Shown: in pieces, positions 50,765 to 59,149 of the stretch
Position numbering within the stretch: the stretch's first letter is position 1
How the letters are laid out: every line of letters begins with the position of its first letter
Assembly: GCA_902773995.1 (NCBI GenBank)
Contig: CACYGL010000013.1
Location: forward strand, 14,804-75,078
Length of the DNA stretch: 60,275 nucleotides
Reading direction: 5' to 3'
From: an uncultured Coriobacteriaceae bacterium
Lineage (GTDB): Bacteria > Actinomycetota > Coriobacteriia > Coriobacteriales > Atopobiaceae
The notes under the pieces: model-generated
What the model was told of the DNA's origin: nothing
Seen by the model: only the letters and a program-made list of their open reading frames with translations
Databases searched by the model: none
Made by a program: the position numbers and the translations under genes

Positions 50765-50793
50765 TTGAAACAATGTTGCCAACGTGTTACAAA
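50765..50793 (+). promoter_or_regulatory. Promoter candidate for the 59-residue membrane protein
   Basis: -35 TTGAAA (50765-50770), exactly 17 bp, -10 TACAAA (50788-50793), 50 bp before the start codon, in a locally AT-rich stretch. Confidence 0.55.
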
Positions 50794-50842
50794 TGTCTTG
50801 TAAAAACTGAAGGCCGTTTAAGAAAGTCGCAGGTGACGGCAT

Positions 50843-51022
50843 ATGCTCATGAGTTCTGGTCCGCTCTTTATCCTCGCCGTGTTTCTCGTCATGATTGTGC
50901 TGCTGGCTGGCGCCGTGCTCGTGGCGGCAGCGGCACAGGCAGTCGTGAACAGGCTCCGCGGACAGCACGGTCCGCAGCAGAATGCGACCACCTATCCCAC
51001 CATGCTCTATCCGCGCTACTAG
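50843..51022 (+). CDS. 59-residue single-helix membrane protein
   Basis: Reads MLMSSGPLFILAVFLVMIVL followed by LAGAVLVAAAAQAVVNRLRG, then a short polar tail ending in TMLYPRY. One N-terminal transmembrane helix of about 25 residues followed by a basic cytoplasmic face. GCAGGTG seven bases before ATG 50843, a good promoter upstream and a terminator downstream (51045-51077) make a complete small transcription unit. No family recognised. An alternative start is ATG 50849. Confidence 0.65.
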   Translation: MLMSSGPLFILAVFLVMIVLLAGAVLVAAAAQAVVNRLRGQHGPQQNATTYPTMLYPRY

Positions 51023-51044
51023 GCACCGGTCAGAGGAGACACGC

Positions 51045-51077
51045 AACGGCCCGGACGGAATGCCCGCCCGGGCCGTT
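51045..51077 (+). terminator. Terminator between the small membrane gene and coaX
   Basis: Ten pairs AACGGCCCGG / CCGGGCCGTT enclosing a short inner stem. It is shared by the convergent coaX gene; the U-tail is weak (CTC). Confidence 0.6.
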
Positions 51078-51101
51078 CTCATGCGTAGGCGCACCTGCTG
51101 G

Positions 51102-51980
51102 CTATCCCCTATGCGCAGCTCCTAGGCGCAGCTGATGAAGACCTCGCAGCGTGAGGGTTGCATCGACCTCGGCCGCGTGCGACATGAGCGGGGCCACCCG
51201 TTCGGCACCGCTGCCGGTAAGCACGACGCGCGCCTCTCCCCCAAGCTCGGCAAAGACCCGATCGAGCAGGCCATCCACGCGGGCCACCTCGCCAAAGACC
51301 ACGCCGGACTGCATGGCCTCGCGGGTGGAACGGCCAATGGCCGCCTTTGGCGCATGCAGCTCGATGACGGGCAGACGTGCTGCCGCGCGCGAGAGCGCCT
51401 GCGCCCCAAGCGCAAGTCCCGGCGCGATGATGCCGCCGAGAAAGACCCCCTCACCGTCGAGCACCTCGATGTTCATGGTGGTTCCAAAGTCGACTACCAC
51501 GACCGGCGCCCCATAGGCCGTGCGCGCCGCCACCACGTCGGCAATGCGGTCGGGACCAATCTCGGCAGGATCGCGGTAGCGCATGCGCAGCCCCGTCTTG
51601 AGGCCGGGCCCCACCACAACGGGACGCGTGCGGCACGCCGTTGCCAGAGCCACCGACCACGCCTCGGTGAGCGATGGCACCACGCATGAGAGCACTGCAT
51701 CGAGCGGCGGCTCCGCAAAGGTCTCGGCGCGCTCGGGTGCGAGCGAGCGCTGCCCGGCAACGTCCCGCGCCAACACGCCCAGCACCTGCGCAACCTGCAT
51801 GCGGGCCTCGTCTGCCGTGAGGCGCGCGGGTGTGGTGAGCTCCCAGGTGCCCAGCGGCTCGTCCGTCTCGCCAGCATCTGCCGAGAAGAGCCCAAAGCCG
51901 GTGGAGGTGTTGCCCACGTCAACGGCAAGGACGCAGTGCCTCTCGCCTGCGGCAGAGCCGGTCTGTTCGCTCTTTCCCAT
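51102..51980 (-). CDS. coaX: Type III pantothenate kinase
   Basis: First step of CoA synthesis: phosphorylates pantothenate, ASKHA fold, 292 residues. Family motifs: LAVDVGNTSTGFGLF (phosphate 1), CVVPSLTEAW, the IGPDRIADVVAA substrate motif, VVDFGTTMNIEVLDGEGVFLGGIIAPGLALGAQAL (phosphate 2; the usual GTATT is GTTMN here), and a C-terminal VLTGSGAERVAPLM. ATG 51980 follows GAAGGGAG; the frame is open to 52541 but that part lacks coding similarity. Single gene, convergent with the small membrane protein. Confidence 0.9.
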   Translation of the reverse strand: MGKSEQTGSAAGERHCVLAVDVGNTSTGFGLFSADAGETDEPLGTWELTTPARLTADEARMQVAQVLGVLARDVAGQRSLAPERAETFAEPPLDAVLSCVVPSLTEAWSVALATACRTRPVVVGPGLKTGLRMRYRDPAEIGPDRIADVVAARTAYGAPVVVVDFGTTMNIEVLDGEGVFLGGIIAPGLALGAQALSRAAARLPVIELHAPKAAIGRSTREAMQSGVVFGEVARVDGLLDRVFAELGGEARVVLTGSGAERVAPLMSHAAEVDATLTLRGLHQLRLGAAHRG

Positions 51981-52157
51981 GTGCGCTCCCTTCTCCGCCA
52001 ACGCGCGTGCCGTCCACGCACCCCATCGCCGCTGTAGCCATTCGCTATACTCTAGCAAGTCCGCGCGCAGGTCCGGCGCACGGACACCGGTAACCCGACT
52101 CCTCGGCCAGCCCGCGCCGGCCTCCAGGGGGAGCGGATATACGCAAAGGAGAACAAC

Positions 52158-53870
52158 ATGGACAACACCTCTGGCCGCGCCTCGTGGCGTGGGCAGCTGA
52201 CGGCGCGTGGCGTCGTCATTGGCTGCATTGGCTGCGTCGTTATCACCGCCTCCTCGGCCTACACGGCGCTCAAGCTTGGCGCGTTGCCGTGGCCGATTGT
52301 GTTTGCGGCAATCGTCTCGCTCTTCTTCCTCAAGCTTCTGGGCAACGCCAGCCTGAACGAGGCAAACGTCACCCACACCATCATGTCTGCGGGCGCGATG
52401 GTTGCGGGCGGACTTGCCTTCACCATCCCCGGTGCGTGGATGCTGGGGTACGCCGACGAGGTGGGCTTTGCGCAGATGCTCATCGTGGCACTTGCCGGCA
52501 CGGGGCTGGGGCTTGTTGCTACGGCAATCATCCACCGACACTTCATTGTTGACGCAAACCTGGAGTTTCCCATGGGCGCCTCTGCGGCGCAGACCCTGCG
52601 CGCAACGGAGGCCGGTGGAAAGACGGGACGCCGCCTCTTTGCGTCGATGGGACTTGCCGGCGTCTACGCCGTGCTGCGCGACGCGCTTGGCGCCGTTCCC
52701 GCCATGCTGGCGGCGCTCCCCATTCCCGGCGTGAGCTTTGGTGTCTACAACTCCCCCATGATGCTCTCGGTGGGCTTCCTCGTGGGCGGCGTGGCGGTTG
52801 CCTGGTGGTTTGCCGGCGCCCTTCTCGCCAACTTTGGCATTGTGGTGGCTGGCAGTGCGGCGGGGCTTTGGGCCGTCGACGCCGCGCAGGGCATCGTGAA
52901 GAGCCTGGGCATGGGGCTCATGATGGGAGCCGGGCTGGCCGTGGTGGCCAAGGACATCGTGCCGCAGCTCGCGAGCATCGCGCGCGGGGTGCGCGGCGCG
53001 GGTGACGCGCGCGGAGCCAACGGCACCGGCGCGGCGGAGTCGCTCGTCACCGGCAGCGTGCGAACCGACGCCGGAACGTTTGCGGTGCTTGCCGCCGCCA
53101 TCGTGGTCCTCATGTGCATGGGACTTGGGCTTCCACCGGTCGTGAGCGTTGTGGTGGTGCTTCTCGCCTTTGTGACCACCGCCATGAGCGCGCAGTCGTG
53201 CGGGCAGACCGGCATCGACCCCATGGAGATCTTTGGCCTCATCGTGCTGCTGCTTGTCTCGGCATTTGCGCAGGTGCGAGAGGTGCAGCTCTTCTTCATT
53301 GCCGGCGTGGTGGCCGTTGCCTGCGGTCTTGCCGGGGACGTGATGAACGACTTCAAGGCAGGCAGCATCCTTGGTACCGACCCGCGCGCCCAGTGGCTGG
53401 GCCAGGCAATTGGCGGCGTTCTAGGGGCCGTGGTCTCGGCGGCCGTCATGATGGCGCTGGTAGGAGCCTACGGGCCTGACGCTTTTGGCCTGGGTAAGGA
53501 GTTTGTCTCGGCACAGGCAAGCGTCGTTGCAACGATGGTCTCGGGGATCCCCAGCGTGCCCGCGTTTGTGATTGGCCTTGCCGCCGGCATCGCGCTCTAC
53601 TGGGCGGGGCTCCCGGCCATGATGCTGGGGCTTGGCGTCTACCTGCCGTTTTACATGTCGTTCACCGCTGCGCTTGGCGCCGCGCTCAAGTGGGTCATCG
53701 GCCGCGTTCGTTCCGCGCGCGCGGCCAGTCTGCCCGAGGACGAGCGCGCGGCGCAAGAGGCCGACGCGCAGGAGGCCGGAGTGGTCATTGCCTCCGGCGT
53801 GCTGGGTGGCGAGTCGATCGTGGGCGTTATTATCGCGATGGCGAGCGTTATCGCAGGTCTTGCGGCATAG
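52158..53870 (+). CDS. OPT-family oligopeptide/metal-chelate transporter
   Basis: 570 residues with about 14 hydrophobic segments. The N terminus LTARGVVIGCIGCVVITASSAYTALKLGALPWPIVFAAIVSLFFLKL is the OPT/YSL entry motif. EANVTHTIMSAGAMVAGGLAFTIPG and LEFPMGASAAQTLRA are other conserved blocks. A GIDPMEIFGLIVLL stretch and a final cytosolic Glu-rich loop follow. It belongs to the YSL-like bacterial branch, which imports peptides or metal-siderophore complexes by proton coupling. AAAGGAG precedes ATG 52158. Monocistronic. Confidence 0.9.
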   Translation: MDNTSGRASWRGQLTARGVVIGCIGCVVITASSAYTALKLGALPWPIVFAAIVSLFFLKLLGNASLNEANVTHTIMSAGAMVAGGLAFTIPGAWMLGYADEVGFAQMLIVALAGTGLGLVATAIIHRHFIVDANLEFPMGASAAQTLRATEAGGKTGRRLFASMGLAGVYAVLRDALGAVPAMLAALPIPGVSFGVYNSPMMLSVGFLVGGVAVAWWFAGALLANFGIVVAGSAAGLWAVDAAQGIVKSLGMGLMMGAGLAVVAKDIVPQLASIARGVRGAGDARGANGTGAAESLVTGSVRTDAGTFAVLAAAIVVLMCMGLGLPPVVSVVVVLLAFVTTAMSAQSCGQTGIDPMEIFGLIVLLLVSAFAQVREVQLFFIAGVVAVACGLAGDVMNDFKAGSILGTDPRAQWLGQAIGGVLGAVVSAAVMMALVGAYGPDAFGLGKEFVSAQASVVATMVSGIPSVPAFVIGLAAGIALYWAGLPAMMLGLGVYLPFYMSFTAALGAALKWVIGRVRSARAASLPEDERAAQEADAQEAGVVIASGVLGGESIVGVIIAMASVIAGLAA

Positions 53871-53971
53871 GGTGGCGAGCAGAGCTGCCGTGGCGGGAAG
53901 CGCGCCCTGTGGTGCCCCGTTGGCATCGCCGCGCTGGCGCCGTTCTGGCACCGCAAGGCCACTTCCCGCAG

Positions 53972-55180
53972 CTACGCGTTGAACACGTAGCGATCCAGGC
54001 GCTCAAACGCCTCCTGCACCCGAGAAAGCGGCAGCGCGAGGTTCATGCGCACGTGGCAGGGTCCGTGGAACGCGCGGCCGTCCTGCCAGTCAACGCCCAC
54101 GCGCCATCCTGCGCGCTCGACCCACCCGATGTCGCGACCGTTGCGCTCGCACCACTCGCTGCAGTCGAGGAACAGCATGTAGGTCCCCTCGGGCCTACTC
54201 ACCTGCACGCCCTCGAAGCGCTCGGCGATAAAGTCACACGCCCAGGAGACGTTGCCGTCCAGCACCTGCAGCAGCTCCCCCAGCCAGGCCTCGCCCTCGC
54301 TGCTGTACGCACCGATAAGCGCGTGCATCGACAGCACGTTCATCGAGTTGTAGCAGGACTTCCTGCTCTTTGCCACAACGCGATCGCGCAGGTAGTCGTC
54401 GTAGATGATGTGGTAGCTCCCCACCAGGCCGGCAAGGTTGAAGGTCTTGCTCGGCGCGTAGAGCGCCACCGTGCGCCGGCGGGCGTCCTCACTCACGGAC
54501 TGCGTGGGCACGTGGGTGTGCCCGGGCAGCACTAGGTCGGACCAGATCTCGTCGGAGATTACCACGCAGTCGTGCTCGCGGTAGACCTCCATCGCGCGCT
54601 CGAGCTCCCAGCGCTCCCACACGCGCCCGCAGGGGTTGTGCGGCGAGCAGAACACTGCCACATGGATGTGGTTCTCCTCCAGCTTGGCGGCCATGTCCTC
54701 ATAGTCCATGCGCCAGAAGCCCCGCTCGTCCTTGACCAGCGGCGACAGCACGATCTTGTAGCCGTTCTCCTCTATGCAGTGCGTGAAGCCAATGTAGGTT
54801 GGACTGTGGAGAAGCACGGCGTCGCCCGGCGCGGCAAAGGCCGTGAGCGTGGAGACCAAGCCGCCAAGCACGCCGTTCTCGTATCCAATGTGTGCCGGCT
54901 CAAGGCCGCGCACGCCGTTGCGCCTGAGCTGCCAGTCAATGATGGCCTGGTAGTACTCGTCGCGCGGCGAGAAGTAGCCAAACGCCGGGTGCTGGATGCG
55001 CTCGGCCATGGCGCGCGTAATGGAGGGCGCCGTGGGGAAGTTCATGTCGGCGACCCACATGGGGATGGCGTCGAAGCCCTCCGCCGGCGCGTCCGGGGCC
55101 ATGCCGCCCGAGCCAAGCGCGTCGACCGCGATGGCATCCATGCCGTGTCGTTCCATGATTGATGTGAAGTCGTACGTCAT
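53972..55180 (-). CDS. PatB/MalY-type cystathionine beta-lyase (C-S lyase)
   Basis: 402 residues, PLP fold type I. Distinctive PatB block IPMWVADMNFPTAPSITRAM; PAFGYFSPRDEYYQAIIDWQLRRNGV; VAVFCSPHNPCGRVW; VVISDEIWSDLVLPGHTHVP; PLP lysine in ALYAPSKTFNLAGLVGSYHIIYDD. The C-terminal WVERAGWRVGVDWQDGRAFHGPCHVRMNLALP carries the carboxylate-binding Arg. Cleaves cystathionine or cysteine conjugates to thiol, pyruvate and ammonia. ATG 55180 overlaps the YbaK gene stop (ATGA) with GAGAGGAG ahead. Last gene of a four-gene overlapping set. Confidence 0.9.
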   Translation of the reverse strand: MTYDFTSIMERHGMDAIAVDALGSGGMAPDAPAEGFDAIPMWVADMNFPTAPSITRAMAERIQHPAFGYFSPRDEYYQAIIDWQLRRNGVRGLEPAHIGYENGVLGGLVSTLTAFAAPGDAVLLHSPTYIGFTHCIEENGYKIVLSPLVKDERGFWRMDYEDMAAKLEENHIHVAVFCSPHNPCGRVWERWELERAMEVYREHDCVVISDEIWSDLVLPGHTHVPTQSVSEDARRRTVALYAPSKTFNLAGLVGSYHIIYDDYLRDRVVAKSRKSCYNSMNVLSMHALIGAYSSEGEAWLGELLQVLDGNVSWACDFIAERFEGVQVSRPEGTYMLFLDCSEWCERNGRDIGWVERAGWRVGVDWQDGRAFHGPCHVRMNLALPLSRVQEAFERLDRYVFNA

Positions 55181-55659
55181 GCGGTCTCCTCTCGCCAGTC
55201 CTTGCACACGTCCACCCAGCCCTGCGATGCCGAGCAGCGCTCCAGCTCGGGAAGGGTGAGGCCAATCGCGCTGCTCTCGCTCCCCGCCGCGGGGAACACG
55301 CGGTCAAAGCGACGCAGCGAGACGTCCAGGTACGTGCGCACGCCCGGCTTCACGGCAAACGGGCAGACGCCGCCCATGGGGTGTCCCACCACCTGCGGCA
55401 GGTCATCGGGCGCCACGAAGCGCGGCTTTGTCCCAAACTCGCGCTTGAATGCCGCGCTCCACAGCTTGGCATCGCCCGCGCACACCACGAGGACGGCGCC
55501 ATCCCCCACCGCGCATGCCATCGTCTTGGCAATGCGCGCCGGCTCGCAACCCAGGTCGCGCGCGGCCAGCTCCACCGTGGCGCTCGACTGGTCAAACTCG
55601 ATGATCTTGTCGGCAACGCCAAAGGGCTCGAGGTACGCCCGGACGCTCTCGACGGACAT
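55177..55659 (-). CDS. YbaK/ProX-type aminoacyl-tRNA deacylase
   Basis: 160 residues, YbaK editing-domain fold: VRAYLEPFGVADKIIEFDQSSATVELAARDLGCEPARIAKTMACAVGDGAVLVVCAGDAKLW contains the conserved Lys (AKTM) of the deacylase site. VAPDDLPQVVGHPMGGVCPFAVKPGVRTYLD is the GxxxGGVxPF motif. Removes wrongly attached amino acids (Cys-tRNA-Pro or similar). I place the start at ATG 55659 (GAGAGGGG about eight bases ahead); ATG 55668 is an alternative. The first part overlaps nothing, but its stop overlaps the PatB start, coupling the two. Confidence 0.87.
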   Translation of the reverse strand: MSVESVRAYLEPFGVADKIIEFDQSSATVELAARDLGCEPARIAKTMACAVGDGAVLVVCAGDAKLWSAAFKREFGTKPRFVAPDDLPQVVGHPMGGVCPFAVKPGVRTYLDVSLRRFDRVFPAAGSESSAIGLTLPELERCSASQGWVDVCKDWREETA

Positions 55660-55738
55660 GGGCAACATCCCCTCTCGACGGCTGCCCACTTGCCGGGCAG
55701 TATCACAAGAGAGTAGCCTATCACCGCTTGCGGCCAAG

Positions 55739-56464
55739 TTACCACCGCTGGCCGTAGGACTGGCCGGCACCGAGAACGCCTTCCTCGTGCGAGGCAAAGC
55801 CGTCGCTCTTGCGCAGCGCTCGCTTGTTGACCAGGTGTTCCTTCCAGCCGTACGAGAGCTGCAGCGGCGTGGGCGCCTCTAGCTCCACGTGGCCAAAGGC
55901 GTTGACCACCCGGGTTCCGCAGGCAAGCTCCCTCTCGCGCGAGAAATCCGTGATGTAGTTGGCATGCACGTGGCCGTGGACCATGAGGGCGGGCCGCCAG
56001 CGCTCGAGCAGCGTGTTGAAGCACTCGAAGCCGCGGTGCGGCAGGTCATCCAGGTCTCCCACACCACGCGCGGGCGCATGGGCGAGAAGCACGTCAAAGC
56101 CGCCCAAGAGGCGGATGCTCGGCTCGACCTTGCGAATGCGCCGGCGCATCTCCTGCTCGGTGGACATGTAGGTGCCGTCCTTGTAGCGCATGGAGCCGCC
56201 CAGCCCAACAATGCGCAGGCCACGGTACACGTAGACCGAGTCGTCTACGCAGATGCAGCCTAAAGGCGGCTTGCGGCGGTAGCTCTCGTCGTGGTTACCA
56301 TGCACGTAGAGCACGGGACACGTGAGCATGGTGACGAGAAACTCCAGGTAGTCGGCGTCGAGGTCACCCGCCGCCAGGACAAGGTCAACGCCCTCGAAGC
56401 GCGAGCGGCGGAAGTTGTCCCACAGCATGCGCTCCTCGACGTCGGCAATCGCGAGGATTTTCAT
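55739..56464 (-). CDS. Metallophosphoesterase (YfcE/UDP-like small type)
   Basis: 241 residues with all calcineurin-like metal motifs: KILAIADVEE (first ligand, D then a variant H position), LVLAAGDLDADYLEF, VLYVHGNHDESY, VLLAHAPARG, ALMVHGHVHAN. Soluble. Relatives act on nucleotides, cAMP or phosphodiesters; the target is unknown. The start ATG 56464 overlaps the BMP-family stop (ATGA). The C-terminal 30 residues (KSDGFASHEEGVLGAGQSYGQRW) are not part of the domain. Confidence 0.85.
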   Translation of the reverse strand: MKILAIADVEERMLWDNFRRSRFEGVDLVLAAGDLDADYLEFLVTMLTCPVLYVHGNHDESYRRKPPLGCICVDDSVYVYRGLRIVGLGGSMRYKDGTYMSTEQEMRRRIRKVEPSIRLLGGFDVLLAHAPARGVGDLDDLPHRGFECFNTLLERWRPALMVHGHVHANYITDFSRERELACGTRVVNAFGHVELEAPTPLQLSYGWKEHLVNKRALRKSDGFASHEEGVLGAGQSYGQRW

Positions 56465-58443
56465 GGCCGCAGCTCCCCGGGTACGCCGGTAGCTGCCCCG
56501 GCGGCGCCGCCGCCGGCCGCCAGCGTGCCGCCAGCTGTCAGCCCACCGGCCAGGGACGTCTCGTCAACGGGATGCCAGTTTTCGGGAAGAATGCCCTCCA
56601 CGTTGTCGTTGAGCCAGTCCATGGACACGACGTCCTGCTCCCTCAGCCTAGGCGAACCCGCCGGCTGCACCACGCCTGCCTGGCTTCTGAGCTCGCCCGC
56701 AAAGGGGTCGAGCACGCCGCGCTCGATGCCGTGCGTGAGCTGGTCGACGAGCTTGCACGAATAGTAGGGCAAATCGTCCGAGAGGCGCAGCCCAATGACC
56801 CCTGACGACATGCCATACCAGTAGCTTACCGCCTGCGGACGCGCAGTGTCATCGGCATCCTGCCAGGACCCGTTGAGAAGCCCCTGCACGATGAGCTCGT
56901 AGTAGCGGCCCCAGTTCCACACCGGCAGGGCCAGGTTGTGCACGCGACCGTTCACCATCTGGTAGAGGCCCAGCGCAAGCGGGTCGTCCCACGGCGCGGT
57001 GACGTCCGAGCCCGACATCACGGTCACACCCTCGTCGGCCATGTGGTGGTAGAGCGAGTCGCCACCGCGCGTGGACCAGACCAGCCGCACCTTGACCTTG
57101 GGGTCCACCAGCGCCGCGCCAATGGCAAAGGCGTTTATCTCGGCAACCGAACCAAACATGGGGACGTTTGCCTGGTAGCCCACGCGATGGTTGGTGGCAA
57201 AGCTCGCCGCCAACGCACCTGTCACGAACTTGGCCTCGTACATGCGCCCGTAGTAGGAGCGCACGCGGCTGTGCGGCAGGTTACAGGAGCAGTTGAGGAA
57301 GCGCACCTCCGGGTGGGCGATGGCCGCTTTGGCCGTACTCGCCATGAGCGTGGGCGAGCAGGTAAAGATCACGTGCACGCCCTGCTCAACAGCCGCGTCC
57401 ACTACGGCCGTGAAGTCGTCTGGGGAGGAGCAGTCGTCGTAGGCAACAGTCTGCACCGTGCCGTTGAAGCGCTTCTCGACCTCAAGGCGTCCGGCGTCGT
57501 GGGAGCGCGCCCAGCTCGAGGTTGCCAGGGGTCTCTCGTAGAGAAACGCCAGGCGAAGCGGATTGGCTGGCGAGTAGGGCGTGTGGTACGAGAGCCGTGA
57601 GAGGACGCCACCGCGAGAGGTTGGCTCTGCCTCCGGCTCGCTTACCAGCACCACGTCCTCGCGCGGACCCGCCAACGCGAGCTCGGACCACAGGCGGCCA
57701 AGGCGCTCGACCACGATGGAGGGCGGCGTGTCCAGAAGGCGCTCGTCCGGGAAGTAGCTCAGGTACGCGAGAAGCGCGTCGCCGCAGGTTGCGTCCAGGT
57801 GCGAGCCGCCCGCGCGCTGGTAGAGCGAGCGGAAGTACTGGTAGGTGGAGGTGAGCTCGCGCACGGCTTCGTCGGGCCAGGGGGAGCTAAGGTCGCGGCC
57901 AAGAAGCGCGGCCAGCCGCCGGTAGGAGCCCTCGCGCGAGAACTCGATGTCGTAGGTTGGCACTGCTCGCCAGAACTCGAGGAACTCGCCGTAGAGTCGG
58001 CGCTCCGGGGCGTCCCACTGCTTGGGGAGCAGCCGCGTAACCTCGGCCTCGATGGAATAAGCGCCCAGGTAGCGCATCACGGAGGTGCGCTTGTTGCCCT
58101 CCTGGACGTAGAAGCGGTGCATGTACTCGTAGACCTTGACGGGGTCGCGGAAGCCCTCCGTGGTCTGGATGGTGTAGAGGTTTGACCACTTGGCTGCGAA
58201 CTCCGTGGTGGGCGCAAGGACGGGCATAAAGGTGCGCGAGAAGGAGCGCTGCCTGCCCTCGGTGCGAGTGCCAGCCACCATGTCGAGCGGGATCTCCATG
58301 GTGCCCAGACGCACCTCGCCGGCAGTGTCGCCGGGGGCGAGCACAGAATCAAGCGCAGGCAGATAGGGGTAGATGCCAGCCGACGTGTCGCGGCGCAGGT
58401 CTCGCTCGCCGCGACGGAGGGCCTTTCTGTACTCCTCGCTCAT
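56461..58443 (-). CDS. BMP/Med-family ligand-binding protein with extra N-terminal domain
   Basis: 660 residues. No signal peptide or lipobox, so probably cytosolic. Residues ~1-280 form an N-terminal part with a ParB/sulfiredoxin-like segment (RFYVQEGNKRTSVMRYLGA, ~110-128) plus helices. Residues ~295-600 are a PBP1/BMP-type fold (LRLAFLYERPLATSSWARSHDAGRLEVEKRFNGTV, VHVIFTCSPTLMASTAKAAIAHPEVRFLNCSCN, YYGRMYEAKFVTGALAA, GYQANVPMFGSVAEINAFAIGA), the purine-nucleoside binding family. A Gly/Ala-rich tail closes it. It may be an intracellular nucleoside sensor and not an ABC receptor; no ABC genes are nearby. First gene of the set, downstream of a palindromic operator. Confidence 0.8.
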   Translation of the reverse strand: MSEEYRKALRRGERDLRRDTSAGIYPYLPALDSVLAPGDTAGEVRLGTMEIPLDMVAGTRTEGRQRSFSRTFMPVLAPTTEFAAKWSNLYTIQTTEGFRDPVKVYEYMHRFYVQEGNKRTSVMRYLGAYSIEAEVTRLLPKQWDAPERRLYGEFLEFWRAVPTYDIEFSREGSYRRLAALLGRDLSSPWPDEAVRELTSTYQYFRSLYQRAGGSHLDATCGDALLAYLSYFPDERLLDTPPSIVVERLGRLWSELALAGPREDVVLVSEPEAEPTSRGGVLSRLSYHTPYSPANPLRLAFLYERPLATSSWARSHDAGRLEVEKRFNGTVQTVAYDDCSSPDDFTAVVDAAVEQGVHVIFTCSPTLMASTAKAAIAHPEVRFLNCSCNLPHSRVRSYYGRMYEAKFVTGALAASFATNHRVGYQANVPMFGSVAEINAFAIGAALVDPKVKVRLVWSTRGGDSLYHHMADEGVTVMSGSDVTAPWDDPLALGLYQMVNGRVHNLALPVWNWGRYYELIVQGLLNGSWQDADDTARPQAVSYWYGMSSGVIGLRLSDDLPYYSCKLVDQLTHGIERGVLDPFAGELRSQAGVVQPAGSPRLREQDVVSMDWLNDNVEGILPENWHPVDETSLAGGLTAGGTLAAGGGAAGAATGVPGELRP

Positions 58444-58539
58444 GGTGGCGGACGTCTCCTTTCGTGCGCGGTGGCGCGCGGCGGGCGGTGGCCGGTCGCG
58501 GGTGGTCGCGGCCGGTCGCGGCTGTGCGCGAGCGCGGTC

Positions 58540-58555
58540 ACTTGTTCAGACAAGT
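58540..58555. promoter_or_regulatory. Operator-like palindrome upstream of the BMP-family gene
   Basis: ACTTGT-TCAG-ACAAGT, perfect 6-bp arms, flanked by the outer pair GGTCA / TGACC. It adjoins TATACT (minus-strand -10 candidate, about 58553-58558), about 100 bp before the BMP start. Confidence 0.5.
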
Positions 58556-58598
58556 ATATCTTGACCGGAGCAAATGCGACTGCCACGCCACGCAATGC

Positions 58599-58740
58599 CG
58601 CAGATTCTCGCCATTTAGGAATTTTCCGAACGGTTAGGGGGTTCTAACCGTTCGGAATGCGCGGCATCCCAGGGGCGCCGCGGATTCTCGCCATTTAAGG
58701 GGTCCTAACCGTCCAAAACGCGCGGCACAGCAAGTCCGTG
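58599..58740. repeat. Duplicated block with 14-bp hairpin
   Basis: GATTCTCGCCATTTA occurs at about 58604-58618 and again at 58683-58697, each followed by a CTAACCGT-containing stretch and a GCGCGGCA end. The first unit has a perfect stem-loop, arms 58624-58637 (TTCCGAACGGTTAG) and 58644-58657. The second unit keeps only one arm. Confidence 0.6.
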
Positions 58741-58760
58741 ACGCCCGAAGGCGGGTTTCC

Positions 58761-58783
58761 GCAGCAACTGCGCACAAAAGGGG
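58761..58783 (-). repeat. Dispersed terminator-linked repeat core, copy E
   Basis: On the minus strand: CCCCTTTTGTGCGCAGTTGC followed by TGC, matching the core at 18439-18462 in all but a few positions. It is preceded by GGCGCCGGAGTG and followed by GGAAACCCGCCTTCGGGCGT. Confidence 0.55.
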
Positions 58784-59149
58784 CACTCCGGCGCCGCCAT
58801 GCAAATCACCTCGTCATGTGTGGAATTTACTTCTTCGTTACAGCACATCACCAGTACGTAGCGTAGAATCGTCCGCACAGTTTCAGAGCAAATGCGATGA
58901 CAGGGCGAGTACTTGCCACGCCATCCCACAGCAAGCGGGCGAAATGAGAACCCGCGGTGGTTGGCAAGGAACATTCCCTCGAGCTGCTCGGGCGAACGCG
59001 CGCCGCCTCTGGGCCACCCCCCACGCAGGCAGCAGCGCAACTACCTCGGGCCGGAGCCCACCGTGAAGGGCATCGGGAGAACGCACCACGTCTCACCTGA
59101 AGTCGCATTTCTCGCACAAGAAAGGTTGCGCAGGAAGCGAGAGGTGACC

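Larger units (their letters stand above)
58444..59149. other. Long divergent intergenic region ahead of ilvD
   Basis: 706 bp. It holds the operator-like palindrome at 58540-58555, the duplicated hairpin block at 58599-58740, a dispersed repeat core at 58761-58783, and about 350 bp ahead of ilvD in which I recognised no ORF. I looked for a T-box or branched-chain leader peptide before ilvD and found neither a T-box sequence nor a convincing Leu/Ile/Val-rich short ORF. Confidence 0.5.

Noticed and set aside
58800..59149. Possible T-box leader upstream of ilvD
   Set aside because: A CGCGGTGG-like string at about 58950 recalled the T-box antiterminator, but the AGGGTGGNACCGCG block and a Stem I specifier layout are not present.
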